A DNA stretch of 64,000 nt from Chinchilla lanigera (lineage: Eukaryota > Chordata > Mammalia > Rodentia > Chinchillidae), in contig NW_004955502.1 in the NCBI RefSeq assembly GCF_000276665.1, positions 2,584,451 through 2,648,450 of the forward strand, given 5' to 3'. The notes under the pieces are model-generated. The model was not told the DNA's origin. It saw only the letters and a list, made by a program, of their open reading frames with translations, and did not search any database. Position 1 is the first letter of the stretch, and every line of letters starts with the position of its first letter. The position numbers were made by a program, and so were the translations under genes. Positions 58,135 to 64,000 of this stretch are shown here, one piece after another.

Positions 58135-58490
58135 TTTGCACAACTGGGACAAAATACTGACATACACAACTTAAAGGAGAAATGAGAAGGACTGATTTTA
58201 TAAGATAATATCTACAATATTTGTTAGGTGTCCTAGAAGGGACACCGTACCCATACTGGGGCTGTCAGAGAAAGCAGAAAGCATGGAGCAAGGCCAAAAA
58301 CAGTGTTTCTAGCAACAGGAGAACAGATGCAGGGAGCCTGTGATGTTTCAGAAAGCTTGATCTCTCTTGGAACGGCTGTCATGGTACAGCGTTAGACTGA
58401 GGTCAATGGCAAGACGGAACTGGAGCGGCAGGCAAGAGCCAATATGGAGGGCCATGCACACAGCGTAACAGGCCCAGGACTTCCATGTAT
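58135..58490 (-). mobile_element. MaLR-type LTR fragment
   Basis: 'Aactgggacaaaatactgac' and 'cacaacttaaaggagaaatg' mirror the right side of the MaLR LTR at 34494-34887 ('gagacaaaatacatgaaatt', 'acaagttaaaggaggaaagg'). The rest is diverged. Confidence 0.5.
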
Positions 58491-58664
58491 GGAGAGTGGT
58501 GTGAGTATAAACATTAGGTGGGAAAAAGTACTTTGGTTTTGTTTGAGGGAGAGTGTGGGATGGGGCCTAGGGAAGACAAATGGAGACTAGGTGACTCATA
58601 GTGATAAAAGAATAACCCCATGTGGCACCAGAGAGAGGGGAGAGGAAAATGCTCAGCACAGGGA

Positions 58665-58860
58665 CGCTCATCTCTGCCTCGCCAGCACTGTGAGCCAGAC
58701 ATTTGTTGTAGAGAGTTGTCTCACAGTATTAAGCAGCTTTTTTGGCCTCCATCCCCTAGCTGCCTCTCCAGTTGTGACAAACCAAAATGTCTCTAGACAG
58801 TGCCAAATGTCCCCGGCAGGGCAAAATTACCCTCAGTTGAGACACACTGGTTTAGACATG
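58665..58860 (-). mobile_element. MER20 DNA-transposon fossil
   Basis: 'Ctccagttgtgacaaaccaa', 'aatgtctctagacagtgcca', 'aatgtccccggcagggcaaa' and 'accctcagttgagacacact' match antisense MER20 almost end to end. Confidence 0.85.
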
Positions 58861-58959
58861 CTGATAATAATACAAAACCAGGTGAACTTGGATAGTGGTG
58901 ATGGTAAGAGATACGTCAAGGGAAACTGGGGTTTCTTCAAGGACAACAAGTAAGAAGTA

Positions 58960-59265
58960 GGGAAGGGGACACGAAGAAAAAGGACAGGCTGGATTTTGGG
59001 CACTGGGAATGCGCAGTGGATGTGGGACACCCTAGCGAAGAGGCCCAAGGGGTGGTTGGACGTGATATGATCTACAAAAGTGGATATGATCCAGAAACTT
59101 CAGCTGTGGAGACAGAGTCACAGCATTGATGATGGTTTGCATATGAATAGGAGCAATGGCACAGGAACAGGTAAGCTCACTCAGGGAGGCCAGAAGGGAG
59201 AAGATGACCAGGAAGGAGCTGTATGGAACAGCAAGAGCTGAGGGCGAAAGAGAAGTCACAATTCA
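58960..59265 (-). mobile_element. Possible LINE-2 fragment
   Basis: Purine-rich text such as 'cactcagggaggccagaagg', 'gagaagatgaccaggaagga' and 'aacagcaagagctgagggcg' resembles antisense L2. Weak call. Confidence 0.4.
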
Positions 59266-60854
59266 ATTCAAAAAAGGGGAAGATTAAAGAGAAATACGTA
59301 TCCTCATGGCCTTTAGAACCAGTATTAATTTTGGTATCTTCTATGACCCACACAGAAGGTAAAATTTAAATAAATATACTGAAAGGGTGGTGGTCAGAAA
59401 AGTCTGCTTGAGATGGTGAGTTCTCTTATTACAAAGAATCATAAATGCATTACTTGTTGAATTTACATTTTCTACACTCTCAGAGCAAACTAAAGCAAAA
59501 TCAAACCTTAAAGAGCCTTATAGTTGTATTATAGAGAATGAATACCTAGCAACGCAGGGCATTTATTACAATAGTAGTGTTGTTTCACTACCATGTCACT
59601 GATGTTCAAAAACAGTCCTGCCAAGCTCAGGGGAAATACACGAGCTTCACATAGAGACATATTCTTTAGCCTTTGCTAAGAGTCTACATGTCATGATGCA
59701 GTGAATAAAAAGAGCTTACAGAATAGAAGCAAATGTAATAACAGAAAATAGGTTACCTGTTGGTAGGAGAGTCAGATGAAACAGGAAGATAATTTCCTAC
59801 AGGTGACATGATTTCCACAGAGTCACAAAGCTAATTGCCTACAATGCCAATCTTAGCGAGCAGCTGTAGGCTGGGGCAAAGCCTGTCAAAAAGGAACTGA
59901 GAGAAGGCCAGATGCTTTGGGTAAATAAGTAATTACCTGAATGCAACCTAGACAGCCTTGTGAGAAAGTCTAACTGTTGGGGCCAGCAGTGTACCACCGA
60001 AGGTCCGACTCCCAAGTACCACTTTCCAAGGGCATGCAAGCAAACCAGCACACCTGTTCTGAGTGTAACCCCATACACTGCTGCTCAGGCTGCTGAAAAG
60101 GAAGCAACTAAATACAGCACTGGTCCTGAACTCCATCTGTCACTTGTCAGCGGGGTTATTTACTGCTCTCTGCAACCTAAGCCCGTGTGCCCGTCCAAGT
60201 CCCTCCAGGGAGCACTGGACGGACTGCCTTCCTGGTTCCAGCCTGTCAACCTTTCCTGCCACTTCCTTAGCCAACATTAGAAAAGAAGTTAACAAATGGA
60301 TCTAATTACCACAGTGGTTTGAGGCTTCTTGACTTTTTTTCCCTTCCAGCTGTAAAGATGTCCTCAGACTGAGCTTCACATTCAGAACTGCTGTCAAACT
60401 CTCACTTTAATGGGCACTTAAATTTAATGTCAAGCTGATGCCTCTGGAAGCCGCTGATTAAATTTGCAAACAGTAGACTCTAACCAAACCAGAACTTTAG
60501 AGTTGTCTCATTTTGCCTTTCAAGCTTAAATCTCAGAAGTTTTCTTTTCTTCTTTGCAAAGAATTACTGAAGTTTGTTTGCAAAGATGTTGAGTATCAGA
60601 CAGCAAAGTGCAGCAAGCAAAACACCCTGCGTGCTTTGAGAGAGAGAAGAAATCCCTCAGGTTATTATCATTCTATATGAATTAAAGATTTTTCTGGGTG
60701 CTTTCTTCCATTCCTAGCACATTCAAAATCCATTAACTATTCACTTTATGACTCTGTAATATTTTAAGAAGTCCTAAAAAGATGATTTAAACTCTCTAGT
60801 GTTCCATTATGCACATGGCAAATCAAGGGTTTTGTGCTGTATGGACAGAGCACC
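59266..60854. other. Repeat-poor sequence, possible 3' UTR or intron
   Basis: I recognise no interspersed repeat. This is the cleanest DNA in the window together with 61194-63011. It could belong to the long 3' UTR of the minus-strand gene whose terminal coding exon is at 63012-63236. An antisense poly(A) signal (TTTATT on plus) is at about 59569. The frames at 59839-60078 and 59960-60280 have no supporting features. Confidence 0.35.
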
Positions 60855-61193
60855 ATGAGCACCAGAGACACCATGGAAAACATGAAAGGGATACAACAGA
60901 ATCTCCACTGCGAGCGACACTGCTTCAACCAGCTACAGATTTCCAACCTACTCTTTGCCCTCTGCTGTTTCTTTCTGTTTTTGATTATCATACAGCCTCT
61001 TTTCCTTGAAGAGCTAATAAAGGGCTACAAGTTAAAAGATCTGGAAACTCTATATCTTTTTTCATTGGCTGCTGTTTTGAAGAGGATGCTGGCTTTTTTC
61101 TTTTGGGTTCTTCCTAGATCATTTGATTCGAACAGGTCGGCTTTCAAAGAAAACAAATCAAGATTGTCAGGAGTGGTGAAGCATGAAAAATAA
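60855..61193 (+). CDS. Candidate small membrane-protein frame
   Basis: A 112-codon frame starts at an ATG with A at -3. A second in-frame ATG at 60873 lies in ACCATGG, a strong Kozak context. Residues about 29-51 are strongly hydrophobic (LLFALCCFFLFLIII) and residues about 66-87 form a second hydrophobic stretch (LYLFSLAAVLKRMLAFFFWV). The C-terminus is polar and basic. The stop TAA overlaps an AATAAA signal at 61189-61194. I recognise no family. It may be a real single-exon peptide, a pseudogene exon or chance, since the window yields other frames of similar length. Confidence 0.25.
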   Translation: MSTRDTMENMKGIQQNLHCERHCFNQLQISNLLFALCCFFLFLIIIQPLFLEELIKGYKLKDLETLYLFSLAAVLKRMLAFFFWVLPRSFDSNRSAFKENKSRLSGVVKHEK

Positions 61194-63011
61194 ATTGCCT
61201 TTTCTAAGTTCAAAAAGCACCAGAAAAGCATTAATTTCTATCTTCTTGTATGAGCCTCTAACCCTTATCCTCTAATCTGTAGACTTCACAAAATGTTTAT
61301 ATTCTTCTGTGTAATATATAACAGGATATCAAACCTTATTACTAAGAGATTGAACTTGTAAATACAACTAATATTTAAATAGGTGTCATTCTGAAGCTTG
61401 ACTAGACACATATAAAACACTGAAGCAGGTTGACACAATTTCTTGGGGCTGCCGGTATAAAATAAATAGTCCACTACAATACATCTACCATGCTGTTAAT
61501 GCTTCTATTCTAGCTGGTAGGGCCTAGGCTTCATAACAGGAGAACACAAAGCAGCAGAAAAAGCTAGGAAACATCCTGTCCTAAGACTTCTCATTTAACT
61601 ACAGCGGTGCTACTGCTTCTAATATTTCCCTTCCTTTAATACAACAGAGATCTACATTTCTATGCTTAGTGCTCTAAAGCTAGCTTAATTCTGTGGTAGA
61701 AACAGCTCCACGTAGCACTTGTTCATATTATTAAATTTAAAAAGACTGAAGGTTTTGCAGTTCCTGGGTAAAGTGGTAGGCAATCATCAGATTCCTATTG
61801 AGAACTATAAATGATGAAAGAGTAGCAGATGGTTTCAGAAGGGAGAGATTTAAAGAGGTAATCTGCAGTGGAATAAAGCTATTTTCTAAACTAGGTAATA
61901 ATAATTCATTCAGATAGTATCTCATTTAATTACATGCTACTAAATATCTCAAGAAATCTTTGACTGAGAGCTTAAAATAAAACCCCAATTAGCTGATACT
62001 TTTACGTTCTGGTGACTTGGTCTTATGTGAATCCCTTTCATATTATCACAAGATTAAACAATGCAGTGCTCTTAACAATTCAGTTTTCTGACTATCATAC
62101 CCACTTTTCAACTTAGCACCTAACTCAAGAGAATAAAGGAAAAGTATCTCTCCGTACCTGAAAGGACTAAAATTTTTCACATAATCCAAGGTAATTCTAA
62201 GGAAGAGTTACTTCTATAGTGAGTGAGTGGAGATGCTGGGCAGGACTGCAGCCAGGTAAGGCCATCACAGCGCAGTGCACACAGCGTCAGGCCTTGCCCT
62301 GCACAGCTGACCTCTCAGAGCTAGCAAGGAGAGGAGGGTTACTGTCCATACCAGAGTACTCACTACTGATCTCAGTGAATTTGCCCAACCTATTTGGCAA
62401 TTCACACACATTGTAAGGTATGAAAGTTCCATGCTGGGAGAAAACACATCAGAGTTACTTGCTCCAGGAAGTATCTAATATCCCCAGGCCTTACTGCAAC
62501 TGGCTACGCAAATTGTTTCTCCTCATTCTCAAGTCACGATTCATTTCAGTAGAGTTTGTTACCATCTAATGGTCCAAAATGCTCCTTGCTGATATAGAAT
62601 AACCACAGATAAGCGGACTCAAAACAAAAGTTCAAGATCATCAGTGGTAGTTGGTAGTGGTATTAGACATTTTAAATACTGCAGTAATGTTCAATCTGTT
62701 GTAAGACTCCCAAGGACACAGAAACATAAATATATACATTTTGGTATTTGTTAGCCAAAATGGTCCAGAAAAGGGAAAGGGTCAACATTACAGAATGATA
62801 AGAGTTAAAAGTTCTCTTTAGCTGAACTGGGGGACTTTACCTTTTCTGGGGACTTTAACCAGTCCTAAAGTACGACTCATGTGTATGTGTGTACATGGAC
62901 TGAGTTAGGGCAGAAAGAGAAGTCAAACAAAAACAAACAAACAAAAAAAGGAAAAATCTTAAAAGTAGGAAGTGATGGGTAGTGGGGAGAAGGTTCCTAA
63001 GCTGTCCGATA
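61194..63011. other. Probable 3' UTR or flank of minus-strand gene
   Basis: Repeat-poor sequence directly downstream, on the minus strand, of the candidate stop codon at 63012-63014. Possible minus-strand poly(A) signals of the ATTAAA type (TTTAAT on plus) occur near 61636 and 61924. I see no other gene. Confidence 0.4.
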
Positions 63012-63236
63012 TTACTCGCTAAAGTACTCTTCCAGTCCCTCCATGTCCATTTCCAGGGAGGAATTTAAAGAGGCCAGAGCAGATGATACATCCTTGGTTT
63101 TTGGGACACTTGGTTTGGCTTGAGGAGTTTCCAGTTGGCTAGATTCCTTTTTGATGTCTTTACCACCATTCAGGATCCGTTGGCTCTCAACAAAGAACTG
63201 ATTGGGATGATTCAAAGAAAAGCCACAATCATCTAC
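63012..63236 (-). CDS. Candidate terminal coding exon, gene not identified
   Basis: On the minus strand a good acceptor, tttgtttccctgtacag, precedes GTAGATGATTGTGG. The frame [20 protein letters not shown]... runs 74 residues to a TAA at 63012-63014. It ends in an acidic tail, [12 protein letters not shown], after a Lys/Pro/Ser-rich linker ([14 protein letters not shown]). The composition is that of ordinary protein, unlike neighbouring chance frames. Codons read upstream of the acceptor look intronic. I cannot name the gene; upstream exons would lie beyond 63236 or past the right edge. A processed pseudogene is unlikely given the intron-like boundary. Confidence 0.6.
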   Translation of the reverse strand, partial: VDDCGFSLNHPNQFFVESQRILNGGKDIKKESSQLETPQAKPSVPKTKDVSSALASLNSSLEMDMEGLEEYFSE

Positions 63237-63738
63237 CTGTACAGGGAAACAAATGTGTATCACATTAATATACAATAAAGGTATAACTAAAGGGCTACCC
63301 GAACTGCCCCACTCCTCATTCAAAGCTCACTTATTGTCTGCAGCGTGGATACTAGCTGTCTTCTTTCATAACAGTCAATCCACTGCTTACCCCTGCATTC
63401 AGAGGCAGCTTCAACCACTCCTCAAACATTAACGGCCACCACATTTCTACACCTAGTCCGAAGCTGTGCACACGGTCCCTCTTCCCCACCTAGCTCTGGT
63501 TCCCTATCCAAACCCTACCCAACACTCCACTCAAGGAGGCTCAAACTGCACACCCAGCCTGTCCTCTCCGCTCCCTGCTACAGTGGCTGGTGTGAGCATC
63601 CATTCTGTGCAGCACACCAACACCTCTCTATCATCCCAACCCCCAACTTGCACCGTATCATGTGACCTCATTCTGACAGCATCTAAGCTACTACCAATTC
63701 TTCTTGATGACTGTTTCAAAGTAAATGTGTTTGGTAGG
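63237..63738. other. Probable intron of the minus-strand gene
   Basis: Moderate-GC sequence upstream of the candidate acceptor. The 114-codon plus frame at 63466-63810 runs into the ID SINE and is not coding. I see no further exon. Confidence 0.4.
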
Positions 63739-63825
63739 GCTGGTGGTGTGGCTCAGTGGTGGCGCATTTGCCTAGTACCGTATATACAAGGCTCTGGGTT
63801 TGATACCTAGCACCACCAAAAACAG
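63739..63825 (+). mobile_element. ID-type SINE, old subfamily
   Basis: 'Gggctggtggtgtggctcag', 'aaggctctgggtttgatacc' and TAGCACCACCAAAAACA, the older CAGCACCAC-type end. Confidence 0.88.
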
Positions 63826-64000
63826 GAGAAGTGTGGGAAACTGCTGGGTGTTATACGTTCCACAACGAATGTTACTGACAGACAAGGAACTACGTAACTC
63901 ATTATATCTCCAGCTCCAAGTAAGTAAGCCTACTGTAGGCCAATAAATCATTTAAAAATACATGATCTCAAAACTGCTTTTAATCATTTATATACTGATC

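Noticed and set aside
1..64000. CRISPR array, operon, phage or other microbial defence system
   Set aside because: There are no regularly spaced repeats, no gene-dense strand runs and no ribosome-binding pattern. SINE, LINE and LTR content is plainly mammalian.

Overview
This is a stretch of mammalian nuclear DNA, almost certainly from a rodent. Three things point there: tRNA-Ala-derived ID SINEs (at least a dozen, both orientations), rodent-style B1 and composite B1+ID SINEs, and MaLR-type LTRs, on an AT-rich background dominated by decayed LINE-1. A run of exactly 100 Ns at 51386-51485 marks a draft-assembly gap. I cannot fix the species. The B1+ID composites fit lineages outside the mouse/rat branch, but that is inference. 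No bacterial, plasmid, phage or CRISPR features are present.

Layout. 1-7 kb: a plus-strand L1 (ORF2) that enters from the left edge and carries a Tigger-like DNA transposon and a young ID SINE, then MER5A-like and L1 3' fragments. 7-11.3 kb: a polypurine tract and a minus-strand L1 bracketed by an imperfect 131-bp direct repeat. 11.3-17.4 kb: mostly single-copy DNA with ancient L2 and L1M fragments. 17.4-19 kb: the only CpG-rich, promoter-like segment, followed by candidate splice sites. 20.5-26.5 kb: minus- and plus-strand L1s with B1+ID SINEs, a MaLR LTR and a 591-bp unclassified insertion. 26.6-33 kb: L2, MIR and a repeat that splits an L2. 33.4-54 kb: four or five stacked minus-strand L1s split by solo LTRs, SINEs and microsatellites. 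54-59.3 kb: a MaLR LTR with internal region, a possible second LTR, MIRs and DNA-transposon fossils. 59.3-64 kb: repeat-poor sequence with the best protein-coding evidence, a minus-strand terminal exon at 63012-63236, and a small plus-strand open frame at 60855-61193.

Genes. The window looks like intergenic or intronic DNA between a possible plus-strand transcription start near 18 kb and the 3' end of a minus-strand gene near 63 kb. If both are real they converge. I recognise neither gene by name. Almost every open frame of 60-150 codons elsewhere is L1 or L2 debris or chance. Repeat names are family-level calls from memory of consensus sequences, and boundaries are usually good to tens of bases except where target-site duplications are given.
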